Source: Dermanyssus gallinae (lineage: Eukaryota; Arthropoda; Arachnida; Mesostigmata; Dermanyssidae). From it: 64,000 nucleotides of DNA. Below, in pieces: positions 41,891 to 54,914 of this stretch. Numbering within the stretch: the first letter of the stretch is position 1; every line of letters begins with the position of its first letter. The DNA lies in assembly GCA_003439945.1 (NCBI GenBank), contig QVRM01002114.1:1-64000 (forward strand), written 5' to 3'. The position numbers and the translations under genes are program-made. The notes below the pieces were generated by a model. That model saw nothing but the letters and a program-made list of their open reading frames with translations. It did no database searches and had not been told where the DNA came from.

Positions 41891-42480
41891 CTTTCGCTTA
41901 ACCAGTTCGGGCAGGGGTAGATCGACTGACATCGCGTAGGTCACTTATGGCAATGAGTGCCCGTTCCGATCGAGGTACAAAAGCCAGCAGCAACTTCCCA
42001 TTTAGGAATCGTTATTATTAGCAGGACACGCACTTTAGTGGCAAAGTAAGGAAGGTTTTATAACAACTCTTATAAAACACATACAAACAAATAATACCAT
42101 TAAAACGTTACCTAATGCATCACCTATGTTCAATCAGCAAGCAGACTCAATAAAAATACCGCATTGTTAAAACATTTGGTTTGATACAACAATTATGGCT
42201 TGAAAATATGCGAGAGCCAGCACCAAAGACGTTTTTTAGACAACCTTAACGTAAAAAGCTAGGTGCACAGTTAATTGTTTAGTACCATATCGTTCAAAAG
42301 CAGTGTGCTTATATACGCACAAAATTATGTACACTTCGATGTTGTAATTCACTTTTCGTTTAGAAACTCTCTAAACGCACTTTTTTAAGCAATGGATGTC
42401 CATTTAGAAATATATATAGAAAACATTGTGATGATTTATTAATAATTTACAATACGTTTGCACACTCGGCAGTGCTCGCC

Positions 42481-42515
<35 letters not shown>

Positions 42516-43071
42516 AACGAGATACGTGTGAAAATCAGCTATGTGGGAATGGTGATTGAACAGAGTCTGCTCTTAGTTTCCGTCCTTTTACAGCTCTTAC
42601 AGACCCTGACGTGGCTAATTCGCCCTCCATCTCATCTATCCTCGTAGTGAGATCTGTTCTGGCAGCTGACACAACCGAGAAGTGACATGATACCCTCTTC
42701 TGTTCACCACTACGCTAAAACTACTGCTATCTACCTATCTGCCGCCATAGACCTACCTACTTCATCTCTCAGTTGTCGTTGATGGCCTGCCTTCGGCCTG
42801 GAGAGGAACTTGGGAACTTTCGCTTCTTTCGGTTCCTTTGCCCTGCGGCTTTCCCCACCGTGCCTGCGCTATGGTTGTGCGCAGCTACAGCAGCAATATC
42901 AAGGCGTCGTCGTCCTAATTCGACTAAGTCAGCTAAGCAGAAGTTGTCAGAAGTTAGATAGAAGGTCGGATCGAGCTGCGTTGAAGGTCGTCACCTATTA
43001 TCACCGTGTGAAGACGTCTCAGCAGCCAACCTAGTATGTGCATAGAAACCGGACGCTGTGGGAAAGGGTGC

Positions 43072-43106
43072 CACTTCTATACGAAACGGTCTAGCGTATA
43101 GAAGTG
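43072..43106. repeat. Perfect 12-bp inverted repeat with 11-base loop
   Basis: CACTTCTATACG (43072-43083) and CGTATAGAAGTG (43095-43106). It can form a stable hairpin. No role can be assigned. Confidence 0.85.
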
Positions 43107-44999
43107 CTTTCCGAACAGGAGGTTACGCGTGAGGTCGAGGGAGGACGTCTTTCATAGCCAGCATCAATGAAAGGGCGAATGTGGGCCGCCTCTTATTCGG
43201 CGAACTTCAGGGCTGTCGAGAACTATCGGCAGTTCCGCTCTTCCGGCATCGGGCGAAGAGGTTCTTACATGGAGTTCTCCTTATGCTTAAGATAGACTAA
43301 TATACTGGTTGCGTATGGTGTTTGCTGGACGCTGGACGAGCTACCGAGCAGGTCTTCGAAGCACCCCTACATAATGGAGGGAAAAGCAATTACAGCATCG
43401 AAACAAACGCCCTGTTGAAACCAACGACGGCATTGTAGTTCACTTAGATAACCGTTAATTGATTCCGCAGATTGTTGAATAAGTTCCATTTACAGCAGTC
43501 GCCGTAACGAATTTCCTCAAAGCAGTACATTTTTGAAATAGACGCACTCATCAATTCGCGAGCAAAACGTATGCATTTGGCAAAATCAGCGATCTGACGG
43601 ACTCCGATGAAATGAAACGGAGCTGCGCAAACGACGCCATATACGCGCAGGCTGGCAGATATGTGCAAGTAATTACCGTACTTTGCACGCAGACGTCACG
43701 TGATTTGTCCTTGCTCACAATTACATTCCGTAAAACATCTATATAGTCGGCTTCTTGCAACATTAACCGATTTTTCTGTTCCTTGCGATTTATTAAAGCC
43801 TAATTAAAAAAAATGTGCGCGTGTGTTTTTAGGATTACTATTGGGGTTTGAACGGGACTTGTATATATTGAAATAATATATAAAATGTTATAAGAAACAG
43901 ACTCTTGGAACCTACCCAGTACCAGTCAATCAGAAAGCAAAGCCGGTACATATGGCATAGCAGATTTACAGGGTATTCTTCTTACTTGATTTCACTAACA
44001 GACATGACAGGGTGTCGTATTGTGTGTTTGGTATGAGGTACTGAGGATTTTATTTGCTAACTGATCCGAGAATACGGCGTTCTCAACTATTTACCCAAGT
44101 ATCTGCCTTCATCATTTAGTGTCTGGCTTTTTAAATTATTGCGGGTAACTATGGCGGCAGCGAGTTTTTTTAGCCTAGAAGACGTACGTAAATAAAGTTA
44201 AAATTAATAATAATTTAAAAGAGATAGGTTGCATTATGCAGTTTTTGAATAGACTTATACCCTACATCTATCGGATGGTTTGTAAACTTATATAAAAATT
44301 GTAGCGTAATATTGTGTATTTCTTGGCAAATATAATTTTCTATATTGTAATAACTTTTATCGTTATCATAAGAACATTGAGTTATAACCAAATTTGCATA
44401 TAAAACACACCTTAAACACACTTCATCACTCCTTGGACCACTAGGCCTGTGGATAACATGTTCTCGAGGGATGGTCGTAAAACATTTCCGTCTAAACCAC
44501 TTGTGAGCACAGACTTATTAGCTATTGACTAAAGCGTTATCGATAACAGTAATAGTGCTAATATTATAATACAACAGCAACAGTGCTAATAACGTAAAAA
44601 CAACAACGGATTAGGGACCTGCCTATACGAACGTAGATAATATTCGATTCATTCACACGTTTTTAGATTATAGGTGCTATTGCAAACAGTTGCTAATATC
44701 AACGTAAAGCAATATCGAATAAAGGCATTTAGTATTAAGAATTAAACACGGTGCCAAACACTGCAAGATTATGCCTAAGATTGCATGCGTCATTTACGTA
44801 GACTGGTTGGTACTTGCGCCTGAAAGCAAGAAACAGTAAGGAGGGGTCTCTCCTGTAATCTGTTGGTCTACGGCGGAGAAAACTGCTCTCCTCGGTCGCT
44901 CGGTCTTTCGTTCGGTCGCGGCGTACACCAAGATTACATCGAATCCATCGAACTCGATACCCCGTTACGACAAACACATCAACGCGCACAAACAGCAAC

Positions 45000-45066
45000 G
45001 CTGACGAGGACGAGGACGACGACGACGACGACAACAACAACGATCATCATCATCATCATCATCATC
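45000..45066. repeat. Triplet repeats (GAC)n, (ACA)n, (TCA)n
   Basis: Short successive runs of three different triplets, with a preceding CAGCAACG stretch. Low complexity. Confidence 0.85.
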
Positions 45067-45246
45067 ACTACGTCATTAACCAGAACGCCACACTGTTCCT
45101 TGCCAATCTTGTACATATCTAAACAGTGGCTACTAGATCGTCATGTTACTACAACTGCCGACTTACACCTTTTCAAAGCATACTGTGGACATACCGGGGA
45201 TCGAGTTAAAGTTTAAAAAGTAAGCCAGGTAAGCTATACCATGCCA

Positions 45247-45248
<2 letters not shown>

Positions 45249-45282
<34 letters not shown>
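45249..45282. repeat. (TA)n microsatellite
   Basis: About 17 AT units, one of more than twenty such arrays in the window. Confidence 0.97.
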
Positions 45283-45286
<4 letters not shown>

Positions 45287-45959
45287 TTTTTACAGGGCTC
45301 TTAAAATGCGGCCTGAGTAGAGCAACTTACAGTTACCGTAATAATTTACAAAACGCTAAAATCCCCAGACAATCGGCATTTCGTTACCAACAATTCGTTA
45401 CCATTTTTAATTAATTTCTCTCTATACCAATAAACGACACTGAGAGTGCTACAGTCTGGACGGTGTTTGGTCTCGGGTCATGAGCTCTGATGTGTTCTGT
45501 TCGATAGCGTTGCTGCCCAATTCCCATCGTGTCGGCCTCAGAGTCAATGAGAGCATTGCTAAACTACCCCAGTAACTGTGGTGAACCTGTGGCCGGGAAA
45601 CGGGTTATCATTTGCAATGTCTCCTCAAAGTGCCTAGAGCCATTTACGTATTACTTTGGACCACCTGAGTATTGGACCATTTCCGTTCTGAGTTGTTTGC
45701 GGTGTCTTTTCCGTATGAGGGTCTTTTTTTCCTCCATATAAAGTCTAAGCACTCACTGAGTTCTCTCTCCTCACGCATTCAATCATTCATCCTCATTCTG
45801 TAACATAAGTAAAACCATGCTCTCAATAATTAGTGCGCCCTGCAATATTATCGTATTTAGGGCAAGCTTACTGATGACAATGGTTGTCTTTATTTTTACG
45901 TGACTGAATTTGATAGGACTTGGTATCTTATACTACCTAGTCTTACTAATATACTGAAG

Positions 45960-46330
45960 CAAATTGATGTAAAGGATAAACATTAGAGGCCCAAGAACGG
46001 TCCCTTGAGGGCAACCAGAGGTGGCTTTTTAGAAAGAGTAGCATGAACACGTACAAGGAAGGTCCGCTCACATAAGAAGTCATTATCCGCTCACATAGGA
46101 AGTCATTGATCAAATATTCATTCAACTATTTTGGTGGCCACTACAAATTTAGGCAACACCTGGAGTAGTTTACTGTGTGTTTTAGTTGTAAAAGCAGACT
46201 TAAAATCAAACTATATAGCGTCAAAACACCTTGATGCGTGAACATGTCCCGCCCAATCATACTGCTTCTCCAAGAGTTGAAGTGAGCAGCCTGTACGCCG
46301 ACGATACGCAAATTGTTCTTTAGTGATTAA
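45960..46330 (-). mobile_element. LINE-C-like fragment (RT motifs A-B)
   Basis: The minus strand reads FDFKSAFTTKTHSKLLQVLP (motif A, its second Asp changed), ERTFLVRVHATLS, and TSGCPQGTVLGPLMFILYIN (motif B). Frames are broken between blocks, and a short tandem duplication (TCCGCTCACATA at about 46068 and 46089) interrupts it. With 32880-33375 it may represent one jockey/CR1-like family. Confidence 0.8.
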
Positions 46331-46389
46331 CCCTTGCTTGTCGGCGATTTGATATATAGCTATGAAAATTACGTTTTTAACAGCTATGA

Positions 46390-47800
46390 ACAGCTATAAC
46401 GGCTATAACGGTGAGCGAAATCGGTCGCTTATTTTTGAGATCTGACTTGTTTCCCCGCCTGCGTAGGGCGAAAAAGTGCAAAGACCGCCGATGGGTCTGG
46501 CAGCTCGCAACGTGGTATTTAGCGCATATCTGCGAGCAGAACCGGCAACGACATTGATCGCTAACTTGGCGAAATCCTTTAGTCGAACACACCAAGTGAT
46601 GATAGCCGTGCACAATGTACCTTGTGTACACGTGCCGGCTAGTGCATGCCATTCCATCCCAAAGCTCCCTGGCGAGGTACACATCTAACTGCGCGACCTC
46701 TGCCGAGGCCTCGGTCACTTTTCCCTGCCACTCCAACAAAAATTGCTGAAGTGGTCCTGTAATAGGCGACCTAAGCCTGACTCTGATTGTTTCCACTGCC
46801 GGCCCGCAAACCGCCAGCAGGATACACGATCTCCGGTATAATCGAATCTTCAAGCGATCGACGAAATATCGAGCTTAAGGGGTGACATATCGGGATACCA
46901 AGCTGATTCGACAACACGGTTGACGGCACCTCATCTGGCCTGTCTTAAATTTCAGGCCCCTTAAATGCTTCAACAGGTTTTCTGATGTGACGTCAACACC
47001 ATTCACGACCACTAAGTCGACATAACCATCCAGAGCATGCATAACACCCGAATCTCGTAGACGTAGTTCACCATCCGATGATAGGTTTGTGCAATTGTAA
47101 TTCTATTATTTCAGCTTTTTCCTAATCATCGGAAGCTAGTAAACCACCGGGACGCATAGTTAACGCCAGATAGTCTTGAACTGCGATTATTTTGCGGACA
47201 TATTTGTGGATTGAGTTTACATTGCTGTTTTGAATAACAGCATGCGCTTCTAGAGTCCTTCGTCGAATGCATGCTTTGTTGAGTTTTTTTTCTGAGACTG
47301 GCACATATTTTGCTCATTGACCTCACGATTAAGAGCCGCTTGAAGTGCACGCACATGTCTGTCATCGGACGATATACGGTAGGCTCGTTGTGGCACATGT
47401 AGTTGGATAAGAAAGTGCACATACTCAATATGTTTGATGTCCATAGAGTCCATGGAGAAGCAACCTGGGAAAAATCTGATTTAGTGGTGAGGTTGAGGTT
47501 TATGGCATCATAATGCCCTTTTTTATAATCCAACTTGGCTCTTGACGTTTGCGTGGAGCGCTTGCAGTCCGTTTTGAAGAACTCCACCTAATGATTCTGA
47601 GAACACGTTATTCGGCCGCACAGCAACTTCGTCCATCGAATCATCGTTGCAAAGTGTCTATTAGCGAATCGCGTTGACTGCCAACGAGTGTTACTTCTGT
47701 AACATGTTGTTGGGGTTCGTATTCGGCACAGAAGTTCAGGACTATGGCTTCTTTTGTATCCTCGTGTAAGGGTCGTAACACGCTCAGCGTCTTCCAATTT
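46390..47800 (-). mobile_element. LINE-B-related fragment with C-terminal Cys/His domain
   Basis: The C-terminal part (46853-46390) is open: SRHVYTRYIVHGYHHLVCST, DQCRCRFCSQICAKYHVASC, then an extra tail to the stop at about 46377. Upstream on the minus strand (47800-46860) are broken frames, such as NSNVNSIHKYVRKIIAVQDY and PELLCRIRTPTTCYRS, that may be the endonuclease-to-RT part. The RT motifs between are absent, so the copy is internally deleted. Confidence 0.65.
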
Positions 47801-47831
47801 ATTTCTGGCTGATTAAAGACCCCGGTATGTA

Positions 47832-47915
47832 TTATTCCATCAATAATATGTATTATTGTATATTATCATCAATAATATGTATTATTGTAAATTCCATCAA
47901 TAATATTATTATTGT
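47832..47915. repeat. Imperfect tandem repeat, three units of about 27 bp
   Basis: CCATCAATAATATGTATTAT recurs three times with small changes (47838, 47866, 47894). AT-rich minisatellite. Confidence 0.8.
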
Positions 47916-49099
47916 GTTAAAATGTTCAGTTTTGTTCTTAGAATGTTATGTGTGCCAGTAGGCGAGAAACACGTTGTTATAAGCGGTACTATGCGGTTAT
48001 TGAAAAGGACATTAAACTCTACAATATATATATATATATATATGCTTAGTTGCTATGTCATGTTCTGTTTGTTGATTTTGGGTCTGCTTACTCTTTTTTG
48101 CACTATTTTTTTAATATAGATATCCATACGTCTGTCGATCAGGTTCAAACGTAGACGGTTATCACAACAGAGGCCTAGTGTCTACGCAAATCATACTCGA
48201 CGCGCGGTCGCTACACACCGGCAGTACACGAGGCGTCTATCTATTTCTTGAGATGCGGTTGTTACTGGCGCCTGTCTCATCAAAAAACTGCTCGTGCCTT
48301 ACGATGCGCATCGTAGAATTCCAGCCGGCCATTGAGAAGTTCGCATTGTATATATATATATATATATATATACAGCCATACGGTTCAATTGATTATCACT
48401 GACGCCATGGTAGCAATGCAGAGCTAAAGGTCAAAAAGATATATATATATATAAAGACAGAGAAAGAGAGAGAGAAAGGAATAATCAACGTATTGTTTAG
48501 AGCAATGAAATATAGTTGAAGAGTAAATAGATCTCTATGGAGCGTGACCTTCACGCGTAATGGCATGTCCGTCGCAGTTGTTGTTGTTGTTGTTCGTCGT
48601 CGTCGCCGCCGCGGTCACCGCCGGCCAACTAACTGCTGCTGATCAACTACTTTGGCCCCGATTGGCGCCAATCATTCGCGCATCCTGCTGCCTGCCGCCA
48701 CTGCCACCATGAACGCCATGGTAGTCGTAGTGGTGGTGGTGATAGTCGCGCGCGTGCGTAAGTTAGTGAGGATCATCATAGATAGCCGCGGTTGACCGAC
48801 CGATCGACCGACTGCCAGCCACCTCGCCGACACCGAGGATGTCTCCTTCCCTTCGTTCCTTGCTCCCTTTTGACGCTGTCTCTCTATTGACGCGTTCGGC
48901 GTATTGGTGGCATTGAAGCCAGCCTCCACCGAGTAGGTAGGTATCATGCAATACTGATAGTAATTAAAGAATAATACTAATAATAATAATAGCCTCAGGC
49001 GGCGCACTGAGGTTTCGGTCATGCAGCCTCGCGACGAATGTAAACTCACAAAGCTACTAAAGACTGGATCCTCACGCTTGGTAATACTTGCCATTTCTC
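47916..49099. other. No recognisable gene; triplet-rich GC block at 48570-48730
   Basis: (TA)n at 48024-48043 and 48349-48372, then GTT/GTC/GCC triplets at 48577-48625. No start codon, splice site or domain supports a gene. Confidence 0.4.
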
Positions 49100-50620
49100 T
49101 GAAGGCGTGGGAGAGGCGTGCCTGCTATCCTTAATCCAGCTCTGTCTCCGTCTGTCTTTCTACATATTTTATATGCGGCCAGATAGGAGGCTGAACTTTC
49201 CCTCAAAGAGAGAAAGAGCAATTGTAGAACTGCCCCAGAAAACCTCGGACCTGAACTCTTGCCCCAAACTGTACTGTTCGGAACCAGTCTAACACGTCGC
49301 GGTATCTGCATTTAAGGTATTTGGGGAGTGTCAGCTACTCCTCAAAACTGCACAACGTCGGCATAGCTATAGAGTTTTGTTAGTTAGAAGGTCTTTTACC
49401 ATCGTCAGCGGCATAACTACCAGGAGCACCATATATGCGCTCTTGGGTCACTCACCCTAATCGTCTTTTTCCCCGGCAAATGGAGCGCCTGCCTAAGAGC
49501 CCTCTACACTCCCTCCTTATCCAAGAAAGTCGACTCCCCATAGGGCGGCCAAGCAGGTCGACAGGGAATATTGGCGATCAGTCAGCTCCTCTGTGACTTT
49601 CCGTATAGATTGCCTCAGGCCATACCCGCGCCACGTCGGGGTATGGCCAAATGATAAGGGGCCTGCAGCCAAATGATAAGGGGTCTCTCCTTGTTCTGGA
49701 TGCACACTTTTGTGCCAAACTTTGTTAAGGCTGATGTAGGCTCTAGGTTCCATCCTCAAGCTCACTGTAAAACACGTCCCGGCCCCAATTTCCGGCCTTC
49801 CGGTTAGCACTGCCAAAAAGCTTCGTGCGTGTCTCCAGATTTCCACTGCCATCACCGGCCGATTTCTAGAGCTCTTAAGGGGTTTGATTCGTCTTCCTGG
49901 TAGCTCCCTGGGGTTCTAGTTCCAACGTACTTGAACACACCATACATACCACAAGGTGGAATTGACCTGCCACCGTCTTGCCTGAAAAGCCAATCATTTC
50001 GATGGCTTCACTCTTTCGCCGCGTCCAGTCCATCAACCGCGTACTGAGGGGACCTCCGCCGCAAACCTGCCCAACAATGCTTTGTCAGAGGCCGACGCCT
50101 TAGTAAGTGCCATGACCCGGACGCTTCCCGAAGAAATGAGTCTGCTTGGGTGAATTTGAGGCGCTTGATTTTCGTTTGGCCACACCCGTTTCGAGACCCC
50201 CGACTGAGTTTCGAGTATCACTGCTTCTTCGATTTGCGCGACTACTCTGTTCTCTTCCGTGCTTTGACATCTGAAACCAGGCACGCCACTCTCCTCCCTA
50301 GATATCCCTGTCCCGCATTCGTCTTTGTTCCTAGGTCGCCCAATTCCATCCGTTTTGAGTTTGTCTATATACTCCTGTTTTTTGTTTATATAAGGTATCT
50401 TATGGACGCTACTAGCCTAGTAGCGTATGATGCGTTTGGTCCTTTCTTTAATACCTTTCGTGGTGGGAACGTGTGTTGCGCTAAGCCATCTGTTCGCTGC
50501 AGCAACGCCAGGACGGTATCCTAGGATTGCTCTCCCCTAACCTCCTCTAGGATCTTTGTTGCCCTAGCTATATTTTCCCTTTCCGGGGAATTTCCGGCTA
50601 CTCGTCAGTCATCGCGTGAA
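49100..50620. other. GC-rich block of unknown nature
   Basis: Clearly more GC-rich than its surroundings, with longer minus-strand frames (49517-49855, 112 codons; 50033-50284, 83 codons) and a plus-strand frame at 50150-50524. None shows a motif I know. A 16-base unit, GCCAAATGATAAGGGG, occurs twice at 49647-49684. It may be a decayed mobile element, but no ends were found. Confidence 0.3.
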
Positions 50621-51265
50621 AGAAATCTCCGCCCCGGAGCGATACTGCGATATACATTTGTATGCAACTATACCGTTTACGACACTCGTTCACACTGCAT
50701 ACACTCTCATTAGTTTGTTGAGTATCCTCGTGTAAACGACGCGGAATACTGTGTCACGCTCACCGCGTCAAGCGTCAACTAAAATCAGTGCTAGCATTTG
50801 TCACTCAGCGTTGGTTAAAATCTAGTGGTCAGCATGATGGACATAGAAAGCAGTTTTAGTGGAAATTCAAACAGCCGGACAGAATGTAAATTGTTAAATG
50901 ACGAACGATTTGCCGACCTAGGATTGTCCACAGAAAAAAACGTAGTGCGTAGTCGATATTACGCCAACTCACAATGTTTGCGTTCAATAAAGCAATAAGT
51001 TATTAACATAATATTAACTATGTTTGCAAATGAGCTGAGAAAATGAAAATATAAAAAAAATGAACGATTGGCACTGATGGCTCACACACGATCGTCATCG
51101 CAACGGCAAAACCAATGAGCCAGCATGGGGCCAAACCAACAAATGGTAACATTTAGATGGACATGCAATCGATCTATATTTATATTAATGAAGTATTTGA
51201 TTGCTTTCGTTTGCCTTCCAGTGATCAATGGACTTTTCTATTAGCCTGGCATGAGTTTTCTCTCC

Positions 51266-51296
<31 letters not shown>

Positions 51297-54200
51297 TAAG
51301 AGGCCTGCTTTTCTAGCAAAGATCTCTCTCGCTGGTCTTGGAGATTGTCGTTTGATTCTACGTCGGATCGTAGACGCCACTTTTCAACGTGTAATGCAGA
51401 ATCTTTTGATAACAGGCAAGAAAAAGCGGAATAAAAAGGAAAACAGTTAATAATAACGCATAACGGCGGGAATCACGATGATCAGTGTGTGCCTCCATTT
51501 GTCCATACTTCAAACAACCAGTCTTTTTTTGTGATAAGACTTGCTCACTGCATTCGGAGTAATGTACCGTTGACCAGTATAAGACAAAATTAAGGTTAAC
51601 ATTTTGTAGGTAATAAATAAGCTGTAATTTGCAAATTTGTCTATCTAATGGGTTTCTCTGGAGTTACAACATATAATCAAACCAACATGTCTAAGTATAT
51701 GTTGTTATCTGTAAAGTCAATTGGTCCTGATTGACAAATAATACACATATTCGTGCATGCTTGTGGGTGTTTCAACACTGAAGTGGGATGCTTATGTAAA
51801 ATACTCCATTAAACCACCATTGCCAGTGCATTCCTCCAAATACGGCACGAATGGACCAGGCGTTAATCTAACTGTGCAATTACGACTGGTATCTTGTCTC
51901 ATTCTGTCAGCTAGACCTTTACAACTTCATCATCACAATATGACCTACACACGCGCATGTGTGTGTGTGTCTGCGTGTACAGCGTATGTCCGCAATAAAC
52001 CAGTACTGTAGTAAGATAAGAAAGAAGAGCCCACGCCTCTGTAAACCTGTCTCGTGTTGATAACGTAGTAACTTTACGCTGGCATGACGATCGAGCAACG
52101 CTGCGGCGCGCCGACATTGTCCACTCTCCCTCGGTCGATTCCCTCCGTCCCCGAGGTGGCGGCTAGTTATTAGAACACAGTATCATGTGAGGCAATGTAG
52201 TATATTCGAGTAGGGTTCTTCATACGCAAGACGGGAAAGCAGGACAGCCCCGCAGCTAGGCGACCACTTACGGCCATTACAACCTCTAAGCAAAAGTCAA
52301 CGCATTGAATGCCTTAGTTGCGCCTTCTTATATCACTAATCATCATAATTTATTTATAGCACCAAATGCCTGGGATGTATATATATATATATATATATAC
52401 ATAAATATACATCTCCACATAGGTATATAGAGACGACCATGCTCATCCATGTTTTACACAGAGGGCCCCTTTTAGTCCCCCGAGGCCGGGAAATTGTCGG
52501 GCTGAGAATTGGCTGAGAACTATTATCATCAGTATCACCAGTATCATCATTCCATCTCGTTAAAAGACCAACGAATGGGCCAACATACGTCGGCCGGCCG
52601 ATGATGTGAAGTGTTCCTCTCAAATAATGCACTCTAACTACTCTTGCTGATGCGCCGGTATATACTGTACTTCTATAAAGGTATATCTGTAACAGATGGT
52701 TGACAAGCCCTTAACTAAACTACATTCGAAAGCAACGCCAGTACTTGATCCTGAGGAGCCTGTATGCGCGGTGAACGCGTCGCCCGTGACAATGACCAAA
52801 AATGAGGAAGTCAATGTAATTGCAGTAAGCATAGACACAACGTCTTCAAAGTAGCGAGCACGACAGGTAGACATAAGTGAGTGTGTGTGTGTGTGTGCTC
52901 CTCTTTTTCTTACCATAGCCAATGTGTCTTGGCATAACACATAGGAGGCGACCCATTGACGAAGCAATATCGTTGTTGCCATACGTAACGTTAGTGGTAA
53001 GAGCCCGGTGTCAAGTACCATTACTCTATTAATACATGAAGTACATAAAAGTTTGATTAATATTCGTCATACTCTAATAGGCGTCGCCTCGATTGCGTAC
53101 TGCTGCGCCTAGCATGCGATTGATTGCTTGGCAGCATACGGTATAATCTGTTTTCCCAAATTAATGGCTTCTGGCCTACTCATTGAGTTATGAGGGACAA
53201 CTATAAATTCCTCTAAACGTGACGCTTGCCGCAGTGCAAGCACATATTCTTTCAGAACACATAGCTCCGTCAGTTCAGAGTACAAGGTCCACATACCTGT
53301 TTACTCAGAGTATGGGAACATGCGTAGCGTTTCTTGCCATAATAAGAAAGAAGAAGCGAAAGCTTCATTACAAATTGATACGGTTATGATTGCCAGTGAC
53401 TTATCGATTTTTTTTAATACATGGAACTCAGCCGTTGTCGGCCATCCTACACACGTTGTCCGAGATCATCGATTATATAAACATACTTGTCAGCAGGTTA
53501 CAATTCTGTTTTCTTATATCAACAAGTCAATTTGAGTAGTCGACGTTCTTGCGATACCTGGCACACGAGTCATAATGTATATTCGTAGCAGTATGCTACC
53601 GACAATAAGAGGAGAAGAACTAGGTTGTGTAACGAACGAGTGAGATGGGCAATGCGTTTAACGTTGCTGTTGCTGTTGTTGTTTAACAGGGCGTGGGCAT
53701 GAGCGAACGTTTCCCGCTGGGTTGCCGTTCTCGGCACGCGCTTATCTTGGTTGGTAACGATGCAACAAAGCTCAGCTGTTCTACTGATGGATTAATCGTG
53801 GACTGGCATTGAGCTGGTGGAGATGGTCATGGAGAATAGTTGGTCGACGGTGCCTCAATTCGTACGAGGTCACCACGCAGCCAAGGGGGATCGCTGTACA
53901 TAGCCATGCATTGATACGCGCCCTCTTATTATGAAGCCTCCTGCCATAGATGCGAGTATAGCACCCGCGAGTAGGGCAAACACCCATCGATTAATAAGCG
54001 CTGAGTGACGCAGAGCGGAGCCGATCGGATCAAATTGGTCGTTGACGAGACCCCCGCCAAACAGATGATGCAGACGGCAACACGATCCCTCATTCTTAGG
54101 CCACCTTCGCACGTTTGCCGAATCGAAGTTCGACAAACTGTCTCACGTATTTGCTCGCTCATTGCTGGTTTAAGATCTCAGCTTAGCAAAAATGATAGGC

Positions 54201-54899
54201 CGCATGAATAAACAACATGTGGATATTAGTATAAACGTTTAACTACAATTAGAGCGATGGCTAAATTATTCAATCGTAAGTAATGTTTACGTCCAGCGAT
54301 ATCGTAACATGCAAAACCCGATCTATAAAATTTAACACGGCACATCATAAATAGGTGCCAATCAAACTTTTATTGCGCAAACTAAGTTCCGACGCATCTC
54401 CATGTTAGTCATGTAACAAACAAAAGTCGTATCTCGATATATTCACTCGCGTTAATCTCGCCTCGAAACCAAATGGACACATAAAAGAGCACCGCTATGT
54501 GACCAGGGTCTCCTCCCTGGCTGAAACCGATGTTTGCAATGCAATGAACTTATTTGACACGAACGTAGCTTCAGTAAAGATGGTCCTCACAGGAAAAGGT
54601 CGAACAGTGCAGATAAATACGAAAGAGACTCGTTAAAGTCGTCAAGTGTGATCAAACGCACGGCGCAAACAGCCATATATATAGTCTGTACTGTACCCTG
54701 CATTCATATATTGCATAATAATCTAACAATTTAAACGGCAACGTTCTGTGTATGAGAGAGAGGCTTCGCATTTGTCTGTTCATATGTATTTTTGTAGTAG
54801 AAGAAGTCGGAAAGAAAAGCTAATGGCTGGCTGAGTGGGAAGGCAGATTAACGGGGTAGAAGATACTGGTACATCAATATCAATGACCTCTCTTCGCCA
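50621..54899. other. No recognisable gene; microsatellites
   Basis: (TA)n at 51267-51294 and 52377-52400, and (TG)n at 52878-52897. An 88-codon minus-strand frame at 53870-54136 contains one plausible membrane segment (VFALLAGAILASMAGGFII) but matches no family I recognise and has no clear splice sites. Confidence 0.35.
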
Positions 54900-54914
54900 C
54901 CCACCTTCGTTTTT

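Larger units (their letters stand above)
41891..45959. other. No recognisable gene; scattered simple repeats
   Basis: Contains (TA)n at 42484-42512 and 45249-45282, an inverted repeat at 43072-43106, a GC-richer section at 42780-43350 without a recognisable protein, and a triplet run (GAC, ACA, ATC) at 45000-45066. If the SLC7 gene extends rightwards, this is intron sequence. Confidence 0.35.

Noticed and set aside
53870..54136. Possible membrane-protein exon, considered as an SLC7 N-terminal exon
   Set aside because: It has one hydrophobic stretch but none of the family's conserved words (GSGIF, GGDYAY) and no suitable splice phase.
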